Source: Cryptomeria japonica (Eukaryota; Streptophyta; Pinopsida; Cupressales; Cupressaceae). From it: 64,000 nt of DNA. The stretch is from contig NC_081406.1 of the NCBI RefSeq assembly GCF_030272615.1, positions 243,219,218-243,283,217 on the forward strand. Direction: 5' to 3'. How positions within the stretch are numbered: the first letter of the stretch is position 1; every line of letters starts with the position of its first letter. A program made the translations under genes and the position numbers. Under the pieces are notes generated by a model. That model had not been told where the DNA came from and did no database searches. It saw only the letters and a list, made by a program, of their open reading frames with translations. Of the stretch, positions 24,136 to 36,107 are shown in pieces.

Positions 24136-25260
24136 TATGGAATTTTTTGAGATGCATGTTGTTGATTGGATCTATTAGTGGTTACCCTTATGAAGTTTCT
24201 AATTGATATGCCCCAGACCCAAAGATGGTGGTGATACCATATGGACCCAACCAGATTCAAATTTACCTCAATATTCTCTGTTTGGTTGATTGCGAGGATT
24301 ATCTCAGAGAATGAGATCTCCTACCTCAAATGTGCAAGGTCTGACCCTATGATTGTAGCTTCTGCTCATACGTTGCTAATATGTCTTAAGATGATTGTAG
24401 GTAGCTTGTCGCTTGTCATTAAGTAGTTCCAAGTCCTGAAGATGGGAGATTCGGTACTCTTCCTCATTAATTAGATTGTGTAAGGAAACCGAAAGGGATG
24501 GTAATTCAACCTTAATAGGCAAGATAACTTCTTCTCCATAAACAAGTGAGTAGGGAGTTGCACCTATAGGGGTTTGAATGCTAGTTCAATATGCCCATAG
24601 TGCGGGATTCAGATGAATGTGCCAATCATGAATGACATCATTGACTGTCTTCTTTAAGATCCTCAATATGTTCTTTTTTGAGGCTTCTTCTTGACCATTT
24701 CCTTGTGGGTAATATGGGGTGGAGAGGTGTTGGATATGAAACTTGTCACAGAGTTCTTGAACATCCTGATTTTTGAAGGGAAGCCTATTTTCTGTGATGA
24801 TGGACATGGGTACACCATACTGGAAGATGATATAATTTAGGATGAATGAGGCAATCTGCTTTCCTATGACTTGGGTGAGTGGAATAAATTTGATCCACTT
24901 TGTGAAGTACTTAGTGGTGGTAATGATGAATTTATGACCTGTAGATGAAGATGAATGGATTTTATTCACAAGGTCAAGTCCACATCGACAAAAGGGCCAT
25001 GGTGTTGCTATGGGTTGCAGTTCTTGCGCAGGTGCATGTATCAAATCTCTGTGTACTTGGCATTTCTTGCACTTTTTGATAAAGTAATAGGAATCTTTTT
25101 CCATGGAGGGCCAATAGTATCCTGTCCTCATGATCTTTTTAGCCAATGAAGGGCCACTTGAGTGAGCCCCACAAATTCCTTCATTTACTTCTTCTAAAGT
25201 TGTGGTCACCTCACCTTGCTCTAAACATCAAAGGAGAGTGTCATCGATACTTCATTGCTA
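24136..25260 (-). pseudogene. Gypsy integrase
   Basis: The minus strand encodes the zinc-binding N-terminal domain with GICGAHSSG..YYWPSM and KKCKKCQVH. The catalytic core follows: GLDLVNKI, then YGVPMSIITENRLPF, then YYPQGNGQEEASKK. The C-terminal domain appears after a TAG stop at about 24585 (GATPYSLVYGEEVILP, VGDLI, then GSGAYQLET shifted in frame, reaching about 24140). Key positions are damaged. The first zinc-ligand His is Asn in EVNEGICG, and the second catalytic Asp is Glu in ITENR; the first Asp and last Glu remain. Integrase inserts the cDNA into the genome, and this copy should be inactive. Confidence 0.88.
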
Positions 25261-25519
25261 TAGGGTTTCAACAATGATTATGTAGCAAACAGATTGGCAT
25301 ATGAAGGTATTTTGTTGATTGTTCTATTGGTTTGGTGGAAGGATTTGATCATGTAGGTAAGTGTAAAACTCACCATACCATGGAAAATTGGGATTGATGA
25401 GTTGACATACCATCTCAAATTTTGAGATATCATAGGCGAGGATCCAAAGATGTTTAACAAAGAACTCATAGCATGTTGAGTTCTGTGGAAGATCGAGAAG
25501 AGAGGTTATTGTAGCCATT

Positions 25520-27300
25520 GCATCTGCAGCTCTGTTATGCTCTTAACGAATCTGATCGAAGGTGATAGTTTTGAATAATTCCTTGAAACTATCAACCATT
25601 TTCTTGTAAGGTATGAGCTTATATTCCTTAGTTTGGTAATCATCATTAACCTGCCAGATGACCAGCTATGAATCGCCATATACTTGATGCTCCTTCAAGT
25701 TGCATTGTACGACCATCCTTAGTCCTGTGATCAAGGTGTCATACTTTTCTAAGTTGTTTCTGCATGGGAATGTGAACCTGTATGATTTTGGAATGCTATC
25801 ACCTTGAGGTGTGATGAAGATAATTCTAGCTCCTAAACCATGCCTAGTGTATGACCCATCAAAATATAGCTTCCATTGGTGTGCTAGCTTGATTTTGAAG
25901 ATTTCCTCATCTAGAAAATTTGAGATGAGCTGATGATCTCCTATGAGTGATGCTTCAACCAACTGATCTACAATGACTTGCCCTTTGATTGATTTACGAT
26001 CCACATATTCTATGTTGAACTTACTGAGGATCATAACCCATTTTTCCAAGCGGCTTGTTAGTGCTTCTTTACTGAGTAAATACTTGAGTGGATCTATCTT
26101 GGTGATGTGTTGTATCTTATGTGTCAACATGTAGTGCCTTAGTTTGGTTGCTTCCAAAATTACTGTGAGACAAGCTCATTCAATAGGTGTATAATTGAGT
26201 TCATATCCTACTAGTGTCCTGGAGATGTAGTAGACTGCACATTCTTTTCCTTCAACATTATGTTGTGCTAGCAATACCCCTAAGGTTGTAGCCATAGTCA
26301 ATGTGTATAATAACAAAGGCCTATCTTGAGATGGTGGTATTAGTAATGGTGGCATCATCAGGTACTCCTTAAGCTATTGGAATGCTTGCTAGAAATTCTC
26401 TTCCCATTTGAAGCGGACATTGTTATGTAGCAGATGTGTGAAGGGATGACATTTATCGGCCAATTGTGCAATGAAACGATGGATTGACTATAGCCTCCCT
26501 TGTAATGTTCTCAATTGGTTGATGTTCTTAGGAGGTGGTATCTCCATGATTGTCTTTACTTTTGTAGGATCAACCTCAATTCCTTTGTTCGAGACAATGT
26601 ATGCTAGGAGCTTTCTAGAGGTCACTCCAAAGACACACTTCTTTAAATTGAGGTGAACATTATATTGTTCCAATCTAGTGAAGATTTTGTCTAGTATTGT
26701 GAGGTGATCCTCTATTGTTAATGATTTATCTAGTAAATCATCCACATAGTCTCCCATTAGTGTATGCATCATGTCATGCAAGATGATAGTCATTACCCTT
26801 TGATTGGTGGCTCCTACATTTTTGAGACCAAATGACATCACATTCCAACAGTATGCTCCCCATGCAAATGTGAAAGTAGTTTTATGTTGATCTTCTAGGG
26901 AAATCTTAATCTGGTTGTATCCTGAAAACCCATTCATGAGAGATAGCATTGCATGCCCTATTGTTAGGTCCACAATCATATCAATGTTGGCTATAGGGAA
27001 GTCATCCTTAGGACATGCTTTGTTTAGATCTCTAAAATCCATACAAATACGGATGCCCCCAGTTGGTTTTGCTATTGGTATGATGTTGGATATCCATTCT
27101 CCATAATCAATTGGTCTAATGAAACCAACATTTAAAAACTTTTTGAGATCTTCCTTCACTAATACTACGATCTGAGGATGCATTTTCTTGAGATTTTGTT
27201 TCACTAGTTTTGCTCCTTCTGCTATGTTCAAGTGATGCATTACTAGATCTGGATCTAGTCCAGGCATGTCTGCATATGACCAAGCAAATTTTATTCATTT
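25520..27300 (-). pseudogene. Gypsy reverse transcriptase, RNase H and archaeal-type RNase H
   Basis: The reverse transcriptase runs from about 27290 to 26488 with SNIIPIAKPTGGIRICMDFR, NGFSGYNQI and an intact YVDD near 26740. A TAG stop at its end precedes the gypsy RNase H/connection (about 26480-25950; LGVLLAQHN, VYYISRTLVGYELNYTPIE, then a stop). The archaeal-type RNase H follows (about 25890-25540; WKLYFDGSYTRHGLG, FPCRNNLEKYDTLITGL, VYGDS). In normal elements these copy the RNA into cDNA. The tandem RNase H pair is the mark of the Tat lineage. At least four stops break the frame. Confidence 0.92.
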
Positions 27301-28975
27301 TTTCTTAAATAATTCCACAAAGTGAGGATCCTTTAGGTGAGTTAAGGATGTTGCTAAATGGATTTTATGAGGGTTCCCCTCCGATCCCAGATTGACTTCC
27401 TTGGTCTCTTCTATGAGAATGGATAATTTCTCTTGATTCAGAATGAAGGGGAGAATGTCAAACCTTCCATCCTCAGGTTCCTTAGAGAGGTTTTCACCTT
27501 TGGACGCGTCCTTTGTTTTTTACTTTTTTGGGATCCAAAAGTGCTATCGTGTGGTTTTTACTTGAAGATCATATTTTCACTGTAATATTTTTGTGAATGA
27601 AAATATTGGCATTCTCTCTAAAGTAAGCCACATTGTTGATTTCAATAGCATACCTAGCCTTGTGATCCCCACTTGGTATGGTATCCCATAATTTGAGAAA
27701 GTATATTATCACCTCATTGTTTTGTAAGAAGTCAAGGCATGGAGAATCCTGTTGGTCCCAGTCAACAAGTTTGGGGTGGATGATGGGCATCACTTCATCA
27801 ATTAGGTTGAGTTCATAGGATGCATTAGTTATGGTTAAGATGGAGGTATTAAGGTAATCGTCAAAACTATCCTCTTCGTAATTAGGCTTAGGAGGTGACC
27901 TATCTCTCCTAGAAGTATCTTCAGTATTTCGATCCCAAAAGGTCTTGATCCATGCATCTCCTTCAACTCCTTTATATTCAAAAGTATCAAGAGACTCCTC
28001 TTCAGATTCATGCGAAGCTAAAGAACCTCATTCATATTCATGTGAATCCGTCTCATAATCACTTTGTAGAACTCTGTCATTGTATATTATAGGGATATTT
28101 GCAGGTGTAAAAGGTTTATTGATAGCTGCTATAGGTGCTGTATCTGATAGGGTTGTTGGTTTTTCTTAGGTATCTAAAATGGACAAAAGTGGTAACCTTG
28201 AAGTGATTGACCTTTGCGCAACATAAACCTTTTGCTTGTTTGTTGCATTTGCGGACTTTGATTGAGAAGTGCTTATGTGACTTGGATTTTTTGATGCTAT
28301 AGGTTTTTCTACAATGGACATTAACCTAATTTTAGAAGGTATGAATTTAGAAATTGGTTGTTTTTGTTTTCTTGTAAGCTTAAGCTTAGAAGAGCTCCCT
28401 GAACTAGAATTGAATCTAAGTCTCGTTTTATCTCTTGGTTGTAACAAGGTTGTAATGGCTCTTGTACACCTTGCTTGTGGGATCCTAATGCACTATGGCC
28501 TTCATATCCTATCTTTTGCATCATGGTAAAACCTTTTCTATACTTCTCTGTAGGGATCTTGATTTGTTGTTTAACTTTGTCTAAAGGGTCCTTGTAAATC
28601 CATCTTGCCAAGTCTTCATCAATAGTTTCTTGTTCTTGTGATCTTCCTGGGATGAATCCATCATGTATCAATATTGGTTGCAATTAGTAGCTTGAGTGAA
28701 GTTTGTGGTTTTCCATGAGTCCTGGGTGAGAGAGGTAGTTGGCCAATACAAAAAAGTTGGCTAATGTTATACTCTCCTAGGCCTTCATCCTTTACCTTCA
28801 TCTTTAACTTGTCCTATTTGGGTGTAGGGATCGGTGTATTGGTGAGAGAAGTTGGGTGGATGTAGGATGATGAGGTAGTGGCTTCTTTGTTGTTGGGTAC
28901 CATGATATCCGATTGACGCCTTATATTGTTGCAAAAGGCGAATGGGTTAGCATCACCAAGGATATTTATCTCCAC
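27301..28975 (-). pseudogene. Gypsy pol linker between protease and reverse transcriptase, with G-patch-like motif
   Basis: This is minus-strand coding sequence in several frames separated by stops. The segment at 28683-28321 contains GFTMMQKIGYEGHSALG followed by HKQGVQEPLQP (about 28535-28440). The G-patch consensus has a similar Gly/aromatic/hydrophobic spacing (G-x2-h-h-x-K-h-G-[YW]-x-x-x-x-x-L-G-x5-G). Further on are a basic Ser/Lys-rich stretch (28447-28166) and an acidic stretch (about 28060-27570; SHEYE, LVDWDQQDSPCLDFL). G-patch modules bind nucleic acid or helicases and occur in some retroviral proteases. Its role here is inferred only from the motif. Confidence 0.6.
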
Positions 28976-29363
28976 TTAGTTAAGTGGAAATTTGATGCAC
29001 TGATGGTAGGTGGATTGTACTGCTTGCATGGCATGAATCCATTGTATACCTAGTAGGAGATTGTATGGAAGAGGGAGATCTAGGGCTTGACAAACAACAT
29101 TCTTCACCACATGTCCTACCCTTACTGGTAGAGTAACACACCCTTTAGAGGAGCGTTCTGCATTGTTATAGGCCTTGATGGTGATCCTCTTTTTGGCATC
29201 AATTTCTCCTTCTTCATATCCCAATATTGTTATTAATTGTAATGTGAATATTTTAATGCCAACTCCATTTTCAATCAAGACTTGCTTGATTATGTGTTTA
29301 TGTATGAATCCCTCAACGTGGAGAGGGGCATTATGCAGTTGCTAAATGGATGCACCATTATTC
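28976..29363 (-). pseudogene. Gypsy aspartic protease
   Basis: The minus strand reads VLIENGVGIKIF where an active protease has the D-[ST]-G-type catalytic loop, so the catalytic Asp appears to be Glu. Further on, LPLPYNLLLGIQWIHAM and STYHQCIKF match the conserved C-terminal part of plant gypsy proteases. The domain sits between gag and the G-patch-like linker in the normal order. A stop near 29279 may be why the downstream frame looks separate. Confidence 0.75.
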
Positions 29364-31002
29364 TCAGCAAAAGTAAGACATGGTGATGATTTGATACTTC
29401 CAACCATGGCTACAGTTGGATGGAATTGACGCTTCTTGGAGAGATTGATCCAAGATAGTTTTATGTGAGGGTGATAGGCGCAAAAGATCTAGTATGGAAA
29501 TGAGTGTTGACATCTTATCCAATTGGTCTAGAAGGTTATATTTTTTGGGCATGTTTGCTAGTTTTGATGGTGCTCCTTGTACAATAATCTTGCTATGGAG
29601 AGTAACAACATTGCATGCGAGATCTTTGCCTTTGATTGTAATGGTTGCAACTTGTTCATTAGCATCATAAAGGTTATTGATGATATAGGTATATGGTGTG
29701 CAGATATAGTTTCTCGTGCTATCTTGGTTCTTCCCTTGATGGGAGGGACCCCCTTTCTCATACGATGGGGGTGGATTATTGAACATGGTTGATCAATATT
29801 GGAATTTTTTGTAGTGTGGCCATACAGTTCTATATCACCCCGATCAACGAGGTCTTGAATGATGTATTTTAAAAGATGGCAATTTTTTTGTTTTGTGTCC
29901 TTTTCCCTTGTGGAATTCATAATATTCGTTCTCTCTCCACCATGGAGGTTTAATTTGTGGTTCGTAGTTTGATGTTTTAGGCAACATGATGAGATCGAAA
30001 GATATAAGTTGTTATAGTATATTTTCAAGAGGATCTCCCAAGGGTGTATATGTTCGATTTGGTTTGTATGTAGAGTACCTTTTCTTAGGTGCCTCTTGAT
30101 TTCCTTGATTGTTTGGGGGATTACCTTGGTTGGTAGTGTTTTTGTTATGATTATCCACTTGCCCTACAATTTTGACTATGGGTTGAGTGATCTTGATTGT
30201 CCTTGTATCTACAATACCATCATTAATGATGTTTTTATTCTTGGACCAAAACTTGGGTTTGTCATTGTTATATGCTGGTCGTGGATTGTCCTTGTTGTCT
30301 TTATATATTTTGACAAGTCCCTTTTTGATAAGGGATTTCTCGATTTTGAGTCCTTAGGCTATCACGTCTTTAAAAGTGTCTGAACATTTGACTTCCAAGT
30401 GAAATTCCATCTCTTCATTTAAGTTTGAAATGAAGATTTCAACTAATTGTTCCTCAAGAATGGGGAAGGAACGTCTGCTAGATAGGTGTCTCCATCTTTG
30501 TAAGAATGCAAAGAATATCTCCTCATTCTTTTGTTTAGTGTTTCATAGATCAGCCATGGAGACATCACATTCTATGTTGTGCGCATGATGAGTGAGAAAT
30601 TATTGTACTAAGTCATCAAATGTTCTGATTCTACCAAGCAACCATGAAAACCATTGCATGGACGATCCTCCTAGGCTTTGAGGAAAGAGGCACATTAAAT
30701 ACGTTTCGTCATACGCCACCTCTAAGAAAGCAAAGTAAAATTCTCTCACATGGTCTCTTGGATCTCCCTTTCCTTTGTATTTGTCAAATTTTGGAGTCTC
30801 AAAATTGCATGGGAAAGGAGGCATGACCATGTTCTTGTCAAAGAGAGATATTTTCAAGAGCATATCTCTTTTGTGCCCTTCATAAATTTAATGGTTGGGT
30901 GAGGTCTTGTACATGTTGTCTTAACATATCCATTTCTGTGGGAGGAGGTGGGATGTTCCCTTATTGATAGTTGTTGTTGTCATAATTGTGAGTATTCCTA
31001 GT
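29364..31002 (-). pseudogene. Gypsy gag
   Basis: The core gag fold is visible at 30863-30600 (FDKYKGKGDPRDHV, LFPQSLGGSSMQWFSWL, RIRTFDDLVQ). Upstream is MDMLRQHVQDLTQ, and downstream EEIFFAFLQRWRHL. Nearer the end, YYEFHKGKGHKTK is a degenerate zinc-knuckle region of the kind seen in Tat-type gags. The frame is broken by several stops, TAG or TAA at likely Gln codons. The N-terminus has been cut by element C2, whose remnant 3' LTR begins at 31003. Gag would form the virus-like particle. Confidence 0.85.
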
Positions 31003-31080
31003 ATATGATTGCAAGGTTGCCATCAATGACAAAACCTTCAATCACCTATAATATCTCATTGGAGTGTGTATTTGCCAACA
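31003..31080 (-). repeat. Truncated 3' LTR of C2
   Basis: The 78 bases match 36822-36897 (ATGATTGCAAGGTTGCC, CAATGACAAAACCTTCAATC). On the minus strand the copy begins TGTTGGCAAATACAC directly after the PPT. It stops abruptly at 31003, where gypsy gag sequence begins. About 710 bases of the LTR are missing, probably through a deletion spanning the junction. Confidence 0.85.
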
Positions 31081-31096
31081 ATCTCCCCCTTTGGAA
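31081..31096 (-). other. Polypurine tract of C2
   Basis: The minus strand reads CCAAAGGGGGAGAT, then TGTTGG. The preceding TTGCCATCAAT is also shared with the corresponding sites of C1 (44571-44588) and E3 (52957-52970). A second similar purine run lies at about 31214-31226 and a weaker one near 31165, so the tract is repeated upstream. Confidence 0.9.
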
Positions 31097-31277
31097 TTGA
31101 TGGCAACACTCATGAGAAAAAGTGTCATAAAAAAAAACTGCCAGAATTGTCTTACCAAAAATGTGTGCTCCCCTTGAGCGGATGATCTTTGCTTCTGGAT
31201 TTTTCTCATCACACTACTCCCCCTTTGACATCAATGACAAAGGTTGTCAAAGTGTCAACTGAGTGTGTTTTCTAGCT

Positions 31278-34200
31278 TCAACCTTGTAAACAGTTGGTTA
31301 TAATCTGAAAAAGGTCTACCAATACCAGATTTAGGCTCTTAGTGAACCATTCACTGTCCTTTAAAGCGGCCTCTATCCTCTGAATTGTACCGGTGAGGTG
31401 TTGCATTTGTTGTTCCAGTCTCTTCTGTCCTTGAACTAGTGCCTTAGAAATCTCTTTTCTCAAGGAGGCGAGGTAGTCCAATTTTGGACTAAGTCTCCAT
31501 TTTAGATCTTTTGCCTTTCCTTTTATTCTTTCCTTTTCTCTTTCCAATTTTAGAAGTTCCTCCTCAAAACCTATTATTTTGTGCTCAAAAATTGATAATG
31601 GTTCAGATGAATTAATGAAATTGTCAGCTAGTTTATTTATTTCTTCCTGTACCATACTGATCTTCTTGTCTATATCTACTATCAAAAAGTTTGTTTTACA
31701 TGTATCTCTGTACAATATTTTAAACTCTTTTCGTGTTTTACATAGTGCTGGTAAAAGAGTGTCAAATTGTCTCATGCACTTCTTTATTTCTTCTTCAAAG
31801 AATTTATGCTTTTCTTTCTCAATTTTTTCTTTGAATGCTTCCTCATTTATTTGTTCCACTGTCACAATGTTGTCAGTAATATACTTAGACAATGTGTCAA
31901 GTTGATTTAAAGAATCTTTGTTATCCATATTACACTTGGGTGCAATCATTTTCAAAATTGGAATTATCTCATTAATAGCTTTGTATGCTTGTGCACTGCA
32001 CTCTGTTATTTTCTTGATTGAATCCAATAAGACCTTAGTTACATTAGTAGGTTTGAATTCTTCCATGGATGTACCAGATGATTGTCCAATAGTTTTTACA
32101 ATCAGTAATCCACCAGTGAGTAACTTCTTTGCTTGTAGTGACCTCTGGTAGGTCAGTTTGTGTTTGCATTTCTCTAAGAAAAGGTTTGGGTTTCTCATAT
32201 GTTGCCGGTGGCACTGTCTCTGCATGAATTTTTTTTTGTGAGGGAACCTACTGCTCTGCCTGTTTCTCAGTGTTGTCCACTGTCGGTTGTTTCTCTATGT
32301 TGCCCGTTGCCAGTGGCTCAGTAGATGAATCATTATGTACATTTGTGGTCTTTGCTTTTCCAGTGTCCGGGGTCATTGTAATGTTTTCTATCGGTGGCTC
32401 TTTTGCCACATCTGATTTCCTAGTTGATTCCTTATCTACCACAATATTGACTTTCTGAGTGTCAATGTTCATTGTGTATAACACCTCAAAATCAGGATTT
32501 GTATCCTCAAGTGGTGTGTCCATATTCTCAGTTGCCAGTTGATTGTCAGTAGTAACTATCAGTGGAGTATTTAGAGGCGATGGGGATAAGTTGTCTGTTA
32601 TTTTTATACTGGGTGGTCCACCAACCTTACCTTTTCCTTTGTCTCGTTCCTTCTGATATACCTTGAAGATTTTAGGTTTTAGATAGTCTTCCTATTTTTC
32701 TTTTTCTACCAGGAATATGTCCCATGCATCTGCTATTTCCTTTGTTACTTGATTCACTCTTCCAACCATTAGTGCTACATGTCGGTGAATAGTTGAGAAT
32801 ATTGACCGGTTAGCCTCAGAGATTAATTGATCTATCTCATTAGGTGAGTTAACAGGGTGTACTGCAAGTAGTTTTTCAATCTTTATTTTCTTATCAAGCT
32901 CAGTAATAGCTACCCTTCTAGCTTCTAGTCTATTGTATAGATCTGTTGGTATTTCATCAACAATTTGCATCAAAAATTTCTTGTAAATATCTAAGAGTAA
33001 GATTACACTATTTTCTACTTTCTCCTTGTCATCAGTCGATAGTGTGTCATATAATTTGTTAATGTTTTTCAACTTTCCATCCTCTATAATTTCATTTAGA
33101 AGTTCATCAATTGGAGCAATAGTTTGTTGAGTCTTCTTCTTGAGAGTCATCTTTTTCTTTGGAGTTAATTTCTTTGCTGGGGGCCTCACTGCTTGTTGCT
33201 TTTGTCTTGTTTTTCTAGGAGAAGGTGAGGGTGCTGGTGAAACTTTTCTCTTTCTTTCAACTCTTTTTAATATAGCCGGTATATCACTTTCAGAAGAGGT
33301 TGCAATCGGTGATAGATGGGCTTCCGATTGAAGTTCTTCTAGTTCACTCTCCTTGATACCGATTTGTCTTAATACATCTTCTTTGATAGCTTTTTCCTGT
33401 CGGGTTCCTTTTCTAACAGTTGCCTCAACCTTCTTAACTCTTTTCCTAGATTGGATTCCACTTTCTATTGTTTCATCATTTCCAAAAACTTCCTCAGTAG
33501 GCTCCTTGGATGCTTCAAGGAGGGCTTTTGCATAAGTTTCAACAATATTGTCATCTGTTTCATAGCCCATTTCAGTAACCTAGATGGTTCTAGGGACAAC
33601 TGCCTCCATCCAAATTTCATCTTTCTTTATTAAAAAACAGATTTCCTTTTGGTACTTATCTACAATAGCTTGTGACAATCTAACTCTAGTCTTCATTCGG
33701 GCCTTTAATGCCTGAAAATACTCATTTATGTTCTTTTCTCTGTTCTCTCCCATGCTGTTCAGTAAATCTAACAACTATTTGCCTACCAGTACATCAAAAC
33801 CAAAATTTCTACTACCAATACCGGGTACTTGTTTGGTTATGTGCAACATTAGACAAACAAGTAGGTTTCCAAATCTGAATGTTCCCTTTTTGTCTTTCTT
33901 TATCTTTCCCAAATTGTCAATCAGTTCATCTTTAAGCCATTCACACACATCTATTCTTGCATTATCATTTACCATATCATAGGCACTTTTAATGCATAGG
34001 CTAGAGACTGATTTTAACCTATTTGCATGAGTAGTTTTGTAGCCTAAGATCATACTGATAAATCTGACATTGATATCTGTTACATCATTTACCCTTAAAG
34101 ATCTCTTATCAGATGTTGCACTGGTTAGGTTTATCACTAGGTCATTTGAGACCTTCTTTGTTTTATAAGGTTAGTTACCCATGGAGGGTAACCCTGTCAC

Positions 34201-34617
34201 AACCTTTATTGCATCTTTTGTGATTTTGTGAACTGAGTCCAACTAGAAGAATGCACCATGTACCCTTCTTAGTACTATCCTTATAACATCCTTGGGAAAA
34301 TTCGGGATACTGTGAATTTTAGTGAAACCTAGGGTTTCAACTATCTTGTGTTCAGGTTTGATATTTCCGGATTCATCACAAATTATAGATTTATACATAT
34401 TCTTAATTTCCTCATCACCTAATTCTTCTATATGACAATGTATATACATTCTAGGGTCTTCAACAAAAACTACTCCCTTAATAATTTTAGAAAATGCACC
34501 AATGTTATCATCTTTCTTAGCAATTTTGGGAACTAACTAGAATACGGATCTAGGGCATTTAATAACTTCAACAATAGTAGGGTTTGCAATGAATTTGGGA
34601 GCAAATGAAGAAGCCAT
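31278..34617 (-). pseudogene. C2 ORF2, long uncharacterised retrotransposon protein
   Basis: From the ATG at 34617 (MASSFAPKFIANP) one frame runs to about 32120, then shifts once and ends at 31278, about 1,110 codons. Interruptions are mostly single stops at likely Gln codons (34540, 34242, 33774, 33571 and 32691 are TAG). Parts in order: an N-terminal globular region with VHGAFF, LDSVHKITKDAIKVVTGLP and NFGFDVLVGK; a block FLIKKDEIWMEAVVPRT near 33640-33590 that is also found in E3; a basic, Pro-rich stretch (PSPSPRKTRQKQ, KKLTPKKKMTLKKK) near 33240-33110; and a long charged coiled-coil-like C-terminal half. No polymerase, integrase or protease motif is present. The ITKDAIKVVTGLP region resembles, from memory, uncharacterised plant TE proteins. 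Function unknown. Confidence 0.75.
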
Positions 34618-34923
34618 GGTTATAAATACCTTTATCTGCCTTAAGGAATGATTGCTTGATGAATTGCTTTACTTCTTTGCTTGGAATGCCTTCGCTCAAG
34701 AATTTTTGCGCTCTCGAAGATTTGAATGCTCGGTGAAATGAAAATGGAGCCAAAACATTTGTTTTATAATGTTAATTTCACCAACCACCACATTTAATGC
34801 TTGCCGGTTAAGTAATGACTTAACTTATCTGCCGGTATAGAAGTAATTTCAACTTCTCACCATCAACCGAGGGAATAATAGCATGTTTCACATTTGATTG
34901 CTAAACCCTCAAAGAAATTTTCT

Positions 34924-36036
34924 TCAGTTAGATGAAGAGTCTCCTACCGGTAGATTGTTACTCTGTTTTGCTGGTGGAGGAGTATTCCTATCAACATTTA
35001 GATCTGACTTTCTGACCCATTGTTTTGAGAATTCTTGCTTTACCTCTTCAACCTTTTCTTTACCGTTCAAACTAGCGCCATTGTTACTTGTCGGTGATGC
35101 CTTACTTCTACAAAATTTTGCAATATGTCCAATCTTGTTACAAGCATAACAGGTCACATTATTTTTCTGAATAGCTTTCCCATATCCTATGTCGGTTTGT
35201 GTTCTGCATTGGTTAAATAAATATCCAAATCTCCCACGAACATAACATCTTACATTCATTCTGCAATTCTCTAAATTATGACCAATTTTGTTGCATTTGG
35301 AACATTGACCGGTGGGTGTATTAGTGTTCTGATAATTTCTGGATCTACACTGATTTGCTCTATGACCATACTTATTACAGTTAAAGCATTTGCCATTAAA
35401 TTTATAAGCATTTGGTTGCCTTACCGGTTTGCTATGATCATGTGTGTTTGTTGTATCAGAGCTTTCACCAACTTCAAAGCCAAGGCCATTTGTATCACCA
35501 TTAGGTTTTTGATTCTTCAGCATGTCACCAAGTTCTTCTGAGCTTTTCTTGAATTTCTTCTTGTGTTGATTTGCAGCAGCTAGTTCTCTTTCCAAGATTT
35601 TTTCCTGTCTCATGAGTTCATTTGAGTCATTTTGTGTATGCATCAAATCTGTCTTCAACATATCATTTTTATGACTAAGTCTTGTATTTGTATTTACAGC
35701 ATCATTCAGTCTTCTAGTCAATTCTTCTTCATTCTTCTTTCTATCTTCAATTTCTTTGCAAAATCTCATAGTCATATCCTGCATCTCATTCTTTGTTGCC
35801 ATGTTTTCTTGTTTCAGCTTATTCATCAGATCATTAAGAGTTTTCTTTTCATCATTCTCATTTTGCATCTTTTCACAAAGTTCTCTTCTCTTGTTTCTTG
35901 CAATGGTAAGATTTTCTTGAAGTGTTTGAATAATATCTTGTGCAGCCTTTAGATCATCTTCAAGTTTGATATTTTTCAACTTTTCTATATCATAGTCTGA
36001 GAGAGCTACTTCTAATTGCTTCATCAAGTTTTCCAT
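34924..36036 (-). pseudogene. C2 gag-like protein with zinc knuckles
   Basis: The open frame begins upstream at 36153, but its first 39 codons come from the LTR end and primer site (NWYQSLV is the translated primer site). The natural start is therefore probably Met at 36036 (MENLMKQLEVALSDYD). About 190 residues of charged coiled coil follow, then MLKNQKPNGDTNGLGFEVGE, a motif also present in E3. Next come four CCHC boxes: CFNCNKYGHRANQC, CSKCNKIGHNLENC, a damaged CYVRGRFGYLFNQC (one Cys and the His lost) and CYACNKIGHIAKFC. CCHC knuckles bind RNA in gag. The usual copia gag N-terminal domain is absent. The frame is intact for about 370 codons. Confidence 0.8.
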
Positions 36037-36093
36037 CTCTACCAGTGTCAAGATCTTCCTCAAGCTGTTAGGCTTCTGAAAATAAAGGACCAG

Positions 36094-36105
36094 GCTCTGA
36101 TACCA
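36094..36105 (-). other. Primer binding site of C2
   Basis: The minus strand reads TGGTATCAGAGC two bases after the LTR end (...CCTAACA). It is complementary to the 3' end of plant initiator methionine tRNA, the usual copia primer. Confidence 0.93.
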
Positions 36106-36107
36106 AT

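Noticed and set aside
31579-33982. Plus-strand frames of 60-108 codons
   Set aside because: They lie opposite C2 ORF2, whose minus-strand frame is continuous and homologous to E3.
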